NCBI GenBank assembly: GCA_949825065.1
Contig: OX463859.1
Coordinates: forward strand, 19,242,634-19,306,633
Length of the DNA stretch: 64,000 bases
Source of the DNA: Odontocerum albicorne
Lineage: Eukaryota; Arthropoda; Insecta; Trichoptera; Odontoceridae
Direction of reading: 5' to 3'
Numbering within the stretch: position 1 is the stretch's first letter; every line of letters starts with the position of its first letter. Below the pieces are notes generated by a model. The model ran no database searches, was not told the origin of the DNA, and was given only the letters and a program-made list of their open reading frames with translations. The position numbers were made by a program, and so were the translations under genes. This document shows positions 47,125 to 56,245 of this stretch, piece by piece.

Positions 47125-47262
47125 TATTTTGTTTTGTCAAATACTGTTTATTCCACTTTATGTTATGGTATATATCGTTACATATAGTGGAATAAACAGT
47201 GATTGATAAAACAAATTGCAATGCCTTTAAACCTCCACAATGTTAATGCCTAAATTCAAAAT
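47125..47262. mobile_element. PLE foldback module, shortest form
   Basis: 'caaatactgtttattccact' faces 'agtggaataaacagtgattg' with about 25 bp between. The hammerhead-like core and the 'accggtttcaagg' block are deleted. The right side continues with 'aacctccacaatgttaatgc', which identifies the family. Confidence 0.7.
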
Positions 47263-48860
47263 AAACACACAGAAATAATTAAAAATACTCAAATCCAACA
47301 AACTTACCAAAATACAAAATGAATCAAATAAAAAAAAACAATTGAGATGAAATGTAAATGGAGAGTAACTAATATCCTAGTTAATACCTAAGATTGAGTA
47401 AATACTGTTGAAGAACTCTCTTGAACTCATCAACATCAAAAATATTAACTTAACCAGACATGCAGTTACTCCATTCTCGCGATGTTAGCAAATTGTCATT
47501 TACATGTCTGAAATCTATCAGGTTCCATTTGTTTCTGACAGGAGTGAGGGCACCCATTTGATTCAATATTTTCTCCCATTTTGTAAAAAAATATCCTACA
47601 TTGAGACTTTTTTTGATAAAAAAATCAACTCATGAGGAACAACCTTGACAACTTTTGTTGCGTTGGTGGTATGACGTTAATTTCTTCCATCGAGTTTCAG
47701 GTTCATTCTCTATGGTATTCAAAAAAAAAACAGTATAAATTTTACTCAAACGAATGTAAAAATAGATTTAATTAAAATAATATATTTTTCAAAGATAAAG
47801 ATTGCTTTGCATGGATGTGTAATCTTAAAAAAATAATTATTATTTACACATTATATTTAAATAAGTTAAAATAGTTGACGTTTTAATTGACAAAGGACTA
47901 TTAAAATTTAAAAGAAAATTCTCTTAATATAATAGAAAAATGTCTTATTTTTAAGAAGTGCATTTTGATTAACCTTATTTGGAATTTGATAATATTTTGT
48001 TGCTTAAATTCAGAATGTTCAACTGAAATTAAAACCTCCTCTGATACTGTTATATTATAATACTAACTGATTACAAAAAGTCTTACACTGAGGATGGACA
48101 AACACTTAGTGTTTCTTTCACATCAAAAGCGTAAAAGCAACCTCCTTGATTCCCTTTAAATTTTTGCCTTTGTTATGTATTTTAGAACTGTTTTCAACAC
48201 CTTTACTTGAAATATTCTTGTTAGCTGAGCTAAAAATAACTTTTATCTTGGAAAATATTTTAAGTGTAAGTTATTTTTACCGGTTATCTCATTTATTTAA
48301 AAAATTTTGGGGGATAAACCAAAAGCTTTACAAAATAAATTAGTGTATGTTGCCCGCTACATTAAGTTTAAAAAAATTGGTTTTTTTAAATTTAAAAATG
48401 AAATATACAAACCTAACTAGGCGTATGCCTGTATTAAGGCAGGTAGATTTGGTGAAAATAATATTTTATAGAGTTGTCGTTAGAATATTTATATAGCTGT
48501 CAATCATTTATAGAGCTGTCACATATCAAAATAGGACACATTAAATCACATTACACCAAGAAAGGACATAGAGCACATGTTATAAACATTCAATTCACTA
48601 AGGATTGTTCATTGCTTTGTTTACACCAAAAATCACTTATAAATCCACAAAAATCAAAGAAAAGAAAAAGTACATGAAATTACTTCCCCATCTTGATCCA
48701 ATTAGAGTTTTCATCTTGTGTTGACGTTATTTCCTGCTAAATCTGGCCTGTTTTCTAGCATCCATTTTTACATTAACCGCATATTTTTAAAAGGGTGCCA
48801 AAGGACGCATTTTTTTTAAATAAATATTTTACAGTAATTAAAACAATCCATTTATAGTTT
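47263..48860. other. AT-rich DNA, no recognised feature
   Basis: Short frames only (48146-48343 and 48474-48677, plus). The last four bases, GTTT (48857-48860), are the left target duplication of the LTR element. Confidence 0.55.
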
Positions 48861-49440
48861 TGTACCTGTACACCTACCTAAATGAATTGTCAAAATAACG
48901 AGCGAATTGTAAAACACAAATTAAATTAAATTAATTATTGTCAATTGATAAACATACAGGATCATTGACCGATCAAGTATTCATAGATAGCTACACGTCA
49001 AGAGCGGCGGTAATATTTACTATTTTTGTAGTACCCGCGAATTGGCTAGCCATCTCCAAATGTAAATAATATTTCTACCGCCAGTACATGTGATAGAGCA
49101 AGGCAGATATATATCGCCCATGTATTCATCCACTGGTATAAATTGTCTGCACTCTGCGAAATAAACATACATTTTATTGTCGTCCATTCAGCTGTCAAAA
49201 CTTGTATTATTTATTTACCCGCTGTCCACTTATCGAAATATATCCGCATTCCTGAGTCTATAAATAAACCGATATTAATCAAGATCATCACGACAATCGA
49301 ACATAAGCAATCCGCTATATTGATGATTCTGTACGAGAATTAACGCAGAGTCAACTAAAACGAAGATAACGATGTCGCTATCAAAATCATCAGCACGTCC
49401 TAATAGGACACATGCTACACTGATAGCGTACATCGTTACA
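48861..49440 (+). repeat. 5' long terminal repeat
   Basis: 580 bp. By eye it differs from the 3' LTR at two positions, both near the start (attattg/atcattg and caggatc/cagggtc). A TATA-like 'ggtataaatt' sits near 49134-49143 and AATAAA-type signals near 49160 and 49261, giving a plausible U3-R-U5 layout. 'agcggcggtaatatttac' and 'atatttctaccgcc' form an imperfect inverted repeat in the U3 part. Confidence 0.95.
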
Positions 49441-49650
49441 TTGGTGACCCCGACGACGAACAAGAACATCGTTACATTGGCGAGCCCGACGACGAACAAC
49501 GACCACCGTTACATTGGTGACTCCAACGTACAGGGTTACATTGGTGAACCCGAAAGAAAACCGAACACGTACATCGACGAACTACACCACCGTTACATCG
49601 GTGAACCCGAACGGAAATCGAACATCGCTACATTGAGCCCGCACGAAAAC
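49434..49650 (+). repeat. Tandem degenerate copies of the LTR-end/primer-binding-site junction
   Basis: The junction sequence TTACATTGGTGACCCCGA recurs in altered forms at about 49472 (TTACATTGGCGAGCCCGA), 49509, 49536 and 49593 (TTACATCGGTGAACCCGA), with a further piece at 49627 (CTACATTGAGCCCG). The spacing is irregular, 27-57 bp. Each copy includes both the last bases of the LTR and the start of the primer site. Confidence 0.85.
49442..49455 (+). promoter_or_regulatory. Primer-binding site, tRNA-Trp type
   Basis: TGGTGACCCCGACG starts one base after the LTR. It is complementary to the 3' end of eukaryotic tRNA-Trp (ending ...CGTCGGGGTCACCA), as known from retroviral use of this tRNA. 14 consecutive positions match. 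Confidence 0.85.
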
Positions 49651-49724
49651 TGAACCCGCACGAAAACTGAACCCGCACGAAAACCGAACCCGCACGAAAA
49701 CTGAACCCGCACGAAAACTGAACA
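49634..49724 (+). repeat. 17-bp tandem repeat, about five copies
   Basis: 'tgaacccgcacgaaaac' is repeated head to tail about five times with very few changes. The unit looks like an expanded part of the junction repeats upstream. Confidence 0.9.
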
Positions 49725-49775
49725 TCGCTACGAATACGTATTCCGACTATATCGAATATCGCCGACTCGACAGCA

Positions 49776-50024
49776 ATGTCAAAACAATTGCAACTCGACA
49801 CCGGCATCAGCAGCAACGCGATGAGCATCATGAACAATTTCGTCAACGAGATTTTCGAGCGCACCGCCGCCAACGCCAACCGCTTCGCCCACTACAACAA
49901 GATGAACATCATCACCAGCAGAGAGATTCAGACAACCGTCAAGATTCTACTCCCCGGCGAATTAGTCAAGCACGCCGCCAGCAAGGACACCAGAGCCGTC
50001 ACTCAGATGCAACACTACATCTGA
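49776..50024 (+). CDS. Histone H2B-derived protein, N-terminally truncated (82 aa)
   Basis: It starts at ATG 49776 (G at -3) and ends with TGA at 50022-50024. Residues 3-75 align without gaps to canonical animal H2B from the end of helix alpha1 (KQVHPDTG) through loop 1, alpha2, loop 2, alpha3 and the C-terminal helix. Anchors include [55 protein letters not shown] and the final AVTQ. I estimate about 70% identity over this span from memory of H2B. The basic N-terminal tail and most of alpha1 are missing, so a complete histone fold is not encoded. The lysine equivalent to human K120 (ubiquitination site) is Q, and the last residues (MQHYI) are unrelated to H2B. The frame has no stop or shift, and third positions are mostly C or G, unlike the host DNA. 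A role in chromatin tethering is speculation; a passive capture is equally possible. Confidence 0.85.
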   Translation: MSKQLQLDTGISSNAMSIMNNFVNEIFERTAANANRFAHYNKMNIITSREIQTTVKILLPGELVKHAASKDTRAVTQMQHYI

Positions 50025-50211
50025 TTTGGACGAGCCCGACGCCAGCTCACGTGAGGTCAGTCCTGGCGATCAGCCACACGATTTACAGGATTGCCTCTCT
50101 CGACGAACTACTGATCGACAAGATGCAGCAGCAGACAAGCATCGCTACAACATCGCTAGAACCACGATACAACCACACTACAACCACGCTGCAGCAACGA
50201 GCACCGCAGAC
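50025..50211 (+). other. Internal region downstream of the H2B frame
   Basis: GC-rich sequence directly after the stop. It is open in two frames for about 80 residues, low in hydrophobic residues, with no motif recognised. It may be captured flanking DNA or a remnant of the element's own gag region. Confidence 0.4.
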
Positions 50212-50490
50212 TCCATCATCAAGCCACCGCAGATCCACCTTCCACATCGGAAGCCATCTGCAACTTGATCAACATCATCACCACCATCATCAAGCCACCG
50301 CAGATCAACCTTCCACCGCGGAAGCCATCTGTAACTTGATCTCCATCATCACCATCAAGCCACCGCAGATCAACCTTCCACATCGGATGCCATCTGCAAC
50401 TTGATCTACACCATCACTACCATCATCAAGCAACCGCAGATCCACCTTCCACCGCGGACGCCATCTGCAGCTTGATCCACACAACCAATC
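50212..50490 (+). repeat. 65-71-bp tandem repeat, four copies
   Basis: 'aagccaccgcagatc' starts units at 50221, 50292, 50357 and (as aagcaaccgcag) 50428. Each unit holds 'accttccac', 'cgga', 'gccatctgcaacttgatc' and a 'catcatcaccac' run. Unit length alternates 71, 65, 71. Confidence 0.9.
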
Positions 50491-50494
50491 ATCG

Positions 50495-50737
50495 ATGATC
50501 AGCGCAACAACCAACCAAGCACCGCAGACAATCCAAAATTTAGCGACAGACGACCAAGCCTACCCCCGTTTCCGCATCACCCATCTGACCGACAGATCTG
50601 GGAAAAAACGCCACGCGCTGATGTTGTCCACGTACCCACTTCGACACGGGGAACGGATAACCAGCCGACGTCAGATGCACCGGAACCTATCGTTCACGCA
50701 AGGCACGCGCCCTCTGCGTTCACTAGGAAGGGAGCTA
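50495..50737 (+). other. Open frame before the 3' LTR, possible remnant of a polyprotein end
   Basis: A frame from ATG 50495 runs across the polypurine tract into the LTR (stop at about 50756). It includes 'RFRITHLTDRSGKKRHALML' and ends at the LTR with 'LRSLGRELC'. LTR-element polyproteins often end at the polypurine tract with a similar short Gly-rich tail, so this could be a leftover of an ancestral pol end. No domain can be assigned. Confidence 0.3.
50725..50734 (+). promoter_or_regulatory. Polypurine tract
   Basis: AGGAAGGGAG lies 3 bp before the 3' LTR, the expected place for plus-strand priming. Confidence 0.75.
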
Positions 50738-51317
50738 TGTACCTGTACACCTACCTAAATGAATTGTCAAAATAACGAGCGAATTGTAAAACACAAATTA
50801 AATTAAATTAATCATTGTCAATTGATAAACATACAGGGTCATTGACCGATCAAGTATTCATAGATAGCTACACGTCAAGAGCGGCGGTAATATTTACTAT
50901 TTTTGTAGTACCCGCGAATTGGCTAGCCATCTCCAAATGTAAATAATATTTCTACCGCCAGTACATGTGATAGAGCAAGGCAGATATATATCGCCCATGT
51001 ATTCATCCACTGGTATAAATTGTCTGCACTCTGCGAAATAAACATACATTTTATTGTCGTCCATTCAGCTGTCAAAACTTGTATTATTTATTTACCCGCT
51101 GTCCACTTATCGAAATATATCCGCATTCCTGAGTCTATAAATAAACCGATATTAATCAAGATCATCACGACAATCGAACATAAGCAATCCGCTATATTGA
51201 TGATTCTGTACGAGAATTAACGCAGAGTCAACTAAAACGAAGATAACGATGTCGCTATCAAAATCATCAGCACGTCCTAATAGGACACATGCTACACTGA
51301 TAGCGTACATCGTTACA
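50738..51317 (+). repeat. 3' long terminal repeat
   Basis: 580 bp, the same length as the 5' LTR and almost identical to it. It is followed directly by the GTTT target duplication at 51318-51321. Confidence 0.95.
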
Positions 51318-51321
51318 GTTT

Positions 51322-52289
51322 CAATTATAACGTTTTCAATCATAGTGAACATGAAAACAAAAACTCAGCACGCATATTTAATTAAATTAATCTTCCCCTG
51401 TACCTCGTAGGGCCAATTCCATGTGAAAATTCTTTCGATTAACAAAAAAAATGGTCGAGTCGGTGGAAAAACAAACTGAGACATTTTATTGGTGCATGGA
51501 GAATTAAAGCTGTTATAATTAGGGGGCATGGAAAATATGTGACCCAATAACGCTTAGGAATACTTTTGAAAAGAAAAAAAAAACAGTTTTTCTTCTTATG
51601 ATTGCCTACTGGGATTTTATAAAGAAATTATTTAAATGCACGTGAAAAAAAAAACTAGCAAAAAGAATTATTTAATTTTGAAGTTTATAATGATTACAAA
51701 CAAATTGTCTGCAAACAACGTAACTGGAAAAATAAATAAAAAATATAACCGTGTTGGATATAGTTATTTTTTTTCAATTTTGTGTACAAGTTTACGAAAA
51801 CTCTTGATTATGTTACACCACTGTTTATCCTAGATTATTTTGCCATCTCTACCAAAGGTATGGTCGTTTACCTTATCTAAACCCTTCTCTTGCTGTCTTT
51901 GGCACACTTAAATATTGCCTTCGGATCTCTTTTTGTTCTCGGTAATTGAAAGGGTGAACACAAAGCGTTACGTTTCCACTTTCAATTATGGAATATGTAA
52001 TTTGGAACGAGAGTAATTATAATAAATATATGTTTTTAGTATTTTATAAGGAAATATTCTGAAAACTTCAAAGTGCTGAAAGACATTGTATCGAGCAGAT
52101 GAATCATCTACCCTTTCATAAAATGCAACCTTTAAAAATGTATGGTAAGATTTTCACATGAAAATTAACCGATATTATAATAGAAAGAGCTTTTATGCTT
52201 ATAGTACTGATCTATTCATTCCTTCACGGCTCATACAGTCAAGTGTTTTACACGAGGCTTTCAAGAATATAGTTTTATTGTTATTTATT
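51322..52289. other. AT-rich DNA, no recognised feature
   Basis: This is the right-hand flank of the LTR element. Only chance frames were seen. Confidence 0.55.
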
Positions 52290-52384
52290 TTTATCAAACA
52301 CTGTTTATTCCACTTTTTTGTGACGGTTTAACCCTACTGGTTTCTTATTTAATGGGAAAGGCAAAAGTGGAATACTAAGCAACA

Positions 52385-52732
52385 GTGGTGTGTATAAACT
52401 TTTATGTGCTGACTTATAATTTATATATAGGAAAGACAGGAAGATCCTTTGAAAAGAGATTTCGTGAACACAAATCTGCTTTAACAAATCCTCTAATTTA
52501 TTCTGAAATGGCTAATCATTGTCACCGTGACAATCATACTTTTTCTATCGATGATGCCAAATTCTTACATATCAGTGGTAACGGAAATAAATTGGACAGA
52601 TTAGAGGCCCTAGAAATTTCTAAGTCAGAACACCGATCGGAACATCTGTTGAACAGTTATTTCCCCAAAATCTCTCCGCTTTTGGCCAAAATTGTCCCGT
52701 GCCTTCCTCACCACCCAGCCTCCAACCGTTGA
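52385..52732 (+). pseudogene. GIY-YIG endonuclease C-terminus of a Penelope-like element
   Basis: In the 115-codon open frame, 'VLTYNLYIGKTGRSFEKRFR' followed by 'EHKSAL' is the GIY-YIG core (variant GIY, then YIG, then the conserved Arg in FxKRFxEH). The catalytic-type Glu lies in 'KLDRLEALEI'. Such a domain follows the reverse transcriptase in Penelope-like elements and nicks target DNA for priming. The frame ends at the stop just after 52732 and runs into the 3' UTR, which matches 112-175 (minus). The 5' coding part is deleted, so this is a fragment even though the remaining frame is open. Confidence 0.85.
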
Positions 52733-52781
52733 AGCGTGTATATCGGTACCAGTTCGAACAGCATTTAGTCTTGTTTGCGCT

Positions 52782-52820
52782 CCCCTGAAGATGAGGTGAA
52801 AGCCTTGAAACCGGTAGGGT
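52782..52820 (+). ncRNA. Hammerhead-ribozyme-like motif in PLE terminus
   Basis: CTGAAGA at 52785-52791, stem II (GAGG/CCTT), GAAA at 52807-52810 and GGTA at 52813-52816 follow minimal type I hammerhead order; CCC 52782-52784 can pair with GGG 52817-52819. The predicted cut is after A52816. Confidence 0.5.
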
Positions 52821-52905
52821 TATACCGTCACAAAAAAGTGGAATAAACAGTGTTTGATAAAAATTTATTACAATGTCTTAAAACCTCCACAACGTTAATG
52901 CCTTA

Positions 52906-53737
52906 AGTATAAACAACATACAATATAGTTTTAGAATAATAATTTCTTGGTTAAGCTTATTAATTTGATAAATTATAGCATATTTACCTTATTCGCATAT
53001 ATTGGGTAGCCTGAAAAGCTTTTTCGTATTTTAGGTCGGATTCATAACCACCAGCCTTAAGTTAAATCCGGACACAGTTTTATTAGAGTTACTAAGCCTC
53101 TATAAGAAAACACCTAATATTAATAGTATGACCAATAAATATCAAGCCCCAGGGGATGAATTTTGTCTATTGACGAAATTTCTTAAAAGGTTTCGTTCGG
53201 TAATCGGGAGAACCAAGGCAACATGTCAAATGGGGAATTGATTGAATGCATTATGGATCGACTCTCTGTATCTGCGGTGAGAATCAGTCAATACGCTAGT
53301 TGCACAGAAGAAGACTTGATTTATAGAACACCAAGTGCTATCTACGTGCCAGAATTATGGGTGAAATTAGTATAGTGCCTTGACAGGAAAAGAAAAATAT
53401 GAAATTCTAACGCATTGTTTTTTACGTTGCGATGTTACTTTCTAATGTGTCAGGAAAGTAGTACATGGTTTAGAAGGAATCTGTTTGCACTTGATGACGC
53501 TGGTTAAGAAAGTGGTTTTGCTGAACATTTGTCATATTCATGACAACCTCCTTATACTAGTTAGTTCCTCCGTAGACGTGTTAAGCTGGTTGAAAACCAC
53601 GATTCGATTCGCAGTGGTACCAAATAACGTCGAATAAAAGGATCTGATAAAAAGTTCGTCAGGTAACAATACTCGCGCGTGTTGAGTATTTGTGCGAGTG
53701 TTATTGTCTTATGTACGCTAGTGTTACCAATACGTGC
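52906..53737. other. No recognised feature
   Basis: Mixed-composition sequence. 'ctggttgaaaaccacgattc' near 53586 has a weak B-box look. No frame or repeat match supports a call. Confidence 0.45.
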
Positions 53738-53835
53738 AATGGCAAACCGCGAGCTCCTTTCCTACTTGAGGGGTTCTTAACCCAATAGGACGATGACTAG
53801 GGCTAAATATTATATTGTCGTCTCCCTGCCATACT
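53738..53835 (-). repeat. Dispersed repeat family 6 copy
   Basis: On the minus strand 'cagggagacgacaatataat' and 'aaggagctcgcggtttgcca' match the order of 31465-31540. Confidence 0.45.
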
Positions 53836-55103
53836 TTAATATGACCCAGTTACAATTTTGATACCTTTGTTGCTATCTTTTTTTTTATCCACTATGCACG
53901 GGTTTCTCCTGTTACACAAAGGGGGTCTGCTTCTAGCGTTAGCTTATTCGTTAGGAAGAATATCAACCAGGATTCTTCTCATACTGCTAGGCGGTACCGA
54001 GAATATATCAACAATGTCATTCAGTTTGTTCAATATCTCTTTACCATTCGTGACTGATATTCGTCTTGTAAGTTAGTATGTAAAACAGAGGGTGATTCCT
54101 TGCACGGCTATATTTATTTGGTACATATTAGGTACATACATCTAGTTGTTATACTCCCGTATTAATTTATTTTTATATTTAATAAAAAAACTAACATAAT
54201 ATAACGATGCATGACAGTTGATCAGCAGCGAACCTTTTGAAAACAAAAAAGTAATCGACAAATTTAACCAACTAAGGACTCGGGCCCTGGTAATTTCGCG
54301 GCCCCACCTTGTATCGGCGCAGCGCGTCCCTTTGTAAGTGATAATAGTATCTAATAGCATTTATATACAATCACTTGTTAAATAGTATATAATATAAAAA
54401 TGTCTTTTTTATATACGAGTACAAACTCGTATCATAAATCTCGAGTTATTTTAAAATTGATACGATAATTGTCAGAATGTTACTGAAAACATAATGATAT
54501 AGGATATAGTAAGATTTTAAAATGAAATTATGGCGAAAAGTTAGCAGTAATTTCATACAAACATTTTGAATTATTTCTTAGGGGTGCACATCACCAATAC
54601 GGGGTTGGGCTGCGGAACGCCCTTGGGCAGAGCTTCTAGTATAATTTATTATATCTGCCTTAAAACAGGTGTTTTCACATAGTAACTGTCGGTCTCAGAA
54701 GTCTAACTGTTAGAATGCATGTTAATCAAGGGGGCATCCAAGATTTGATTTCTGGTACATTCTTGGAAACATTTCAAAATTATTTTATATATATTTTACA
54801 ATTTATGTATTTATTTTACCACGTTTGGTAGAATAATATCCATATAATATATACGATTTGATTAGATTGGATAGAAATGATACAAAGGGTTTTTTTCTTG
54901 CTGGCAATGCAGTGTACGACTCGTACATGTCTTATTTCGCCTAGGACGATATAGTTATAGATGTGTACCTCATGTCCACCGGGGAGTCGAACACCCATCT
55001 TAAAATATTTATCGGTCTTAAAATAGGAATATTCGCATTCTTGGGCTAATGTGGGAGAATTAGGAATGCTGACATATTATACTTATTTTTTAAATTTATT
55101 CTC
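53836..55103. other. No recognised feature
   Basis: AT-rich DNA with chance frames. Paired octamers TACGAGTA and a near match 'aactcgta' lie at 54413-54440. Confidence 0.5.
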
Positions 55104-55600
55104 TACAAGGTCTGTCCAATGAGATAGGTGGCTGGTTTTATTTTCGCGTAACCACTCGCGCCATCTGTAGATGAATACATGAGTTAACTAGCGACACATT
55201 ACAGCTATCTTTCATAAAAGTTTCAAATCGCTGGCATCCATCGTTTATTCGTAATGACGTAACAATTGACATTATGTGATACGTTCTTACGACTCATTGC
55301 TTCACTACTATAAACAGTTTATGAATCATTTCAAAGGTTTCTGTAACACTTTTACCAAATTTAAAAGAAAATTCAACATTGACACTTTGCTCCATGGTAC
55401 CTTTTACGACCAAAACTCAGAAGGTCCTTCAATCAGCATCTTCAAGTACCAATCATTATGTATGTCAAGATCTTGTTTAGTCATGTTCATGTTTCTGACG
55501 CGGATAAGATCGAGAAAATTGGTGTTTGAATTTTTCGCTGTGAGCTATTTGGCAAGATGTCCTATTTCTACTTGAAGGATTTGTGAGCTATTCATGTGAA
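55104..55600 (-). mobile_element. mariner element, internally deleted
   Basis: A TA dinucleotide (55104-55105) precedes CAAGGTCTGTCCAATGAG, a typical mariner terminal inverted repeat, here the 3' end of a minus-strand element. From ATG 55395 the minus strand reads 'MEQSVNVEFSFKFGKSVTET' and 'FEMIHKLF', and after a one-base shift 'SSEAMSRKNV'. This matches the conserved start of mariner transposases (...F..KLGKS.TETFEM....YG..AMSR..VF.W). It then runs directly into 3' terminal sequence, so most of the transposase, including the catalytic residues, is deleted. The 5' end (around 55550-55600) is eroded. Confidence 0.7.
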
Positions 55601-56162
55601 AGGAGTTTAATAGAAATTGGTAACATACTTCTCGCACTGGAATATAATTCTTCATCAAACTTTAACGGGTGTCATTTAACTAAATTCAAAAACTTTTACA
55701 CAAACGCGTTATTTTGCTCACTGGGAATAATAATAAAATTCCAAATAATTGACAGAATACTATGAAGGTGTTATACACGTATATACTAGTAAAATAAATA
55801 TTTTTATTCCATTCTGCCGTTTCCTTATCAAAGTAGGCAGAGTGAACCGAGCGTAAGATTTTTCTATTGCGACATTAATATTTTGTCTCTTCTATAAATC
55901 TTTTAGGCAGTTCTTTCAATGTTTATGACTTTTAACATTTCCTTCTTTTAAAATATCAATAACTTGATATAACCATACTTTCTACAGTCTTTTTTACAAC
56001 ATCTTCTCCTCACTGCACTTTATAACAAGATATAGATTCATTTCAATGAAAAACTGTGAATTTTATATTTATTATTCTATGGTTATGTTTTTTTTCCAAC
56101 CATGAAATCACTGATACTATTTTAGTTGAAAAACCTTTAGACCACACATCGCTTACTTTCTT
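55601..56162. other. AT-rich DNA, no recognised feature
   Basis: Nothing identified. Confidence 0.5.
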
Positions 56163-56245
56163 ACTTTATTGTAACCTGGTGGATTAATTGGGATAAATCA
56201 ATCTCTTGCAACCAACTAAAAATATGATAAAGAGCCCTGACGCGA
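56163..56245 (-). repeat. SINE family 1 / LINE tail fragment
   Basis: 'cctggtggattaattgggat', 'aatctcttgcaaccaactaa' and 'aaatatgataaagag' are the reverse complement of the shared tail at 42298-42350. Confidence 0.6.

Larger units (their letters stand above)
48861..51317 (+). mobile_element. Non-autonomous LTR retrotransposon carrying a histone H2B-derived frame
   Basis: 2,457 bp overall: 5' LTR 48861-49440, internal region 49441-50737, 3' LTR 50738-51317. The LTRs start TGTACCTG and end CGTTACA, and the element is flanked by a 4-bp direct repeat GTTT (48857-48860 and 51318-51321). The internal region begins with a tRNA-Trp-type primer-binding site and ends with a purine-rich tract. No gag, protease, RT, RNase H or integrase motif was recognised, so it must be mobilised in trans. 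The 4-bp duplication and TG/CA ends fit Ty3/gypsy-like integration, but the superfamily cannot be fixed without coding sequence. The internal region is far richer in G and C than the host DNA. Confidence 0.9.
52290..52905 (+). mobile_element. Penelope-like element, internally deleted, with both termini
   Basis: The left end (52290-52345) is an inverted terminal module ('atcaaacactgtttattcca', 'aaccctactggtttct'). The right end (52775-52905) is the same module in plus orientation ('ctcccctgaagatgaggtga', 'ccttgaaaccggtagggtta', 'ggaataaacagtg', 'aacctccacaacgttaatgc'). Between them lies only the C-terminal GIY-YIG part of the protein; the reverse transcriptase is missing. This copy defines the family of foldback modules at 9, 6495, 29088 and 47125. 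Confidence 0.85.

Noticed and set aside
49143..49343. 66-codon frame repeated at 51020-51220 as a conserved protein
   Set aside because: The two copies are identical because they lie in the two LTRs; this is LTR sequence, not protein conservation.
49372..49653. 93-codon frame with repeated 'HRYIGEPERK' as a gag-like protein
   Set aside because: It begins inside the LTR and its repeats are simply translation of the junction repeats around the primer-binding site.
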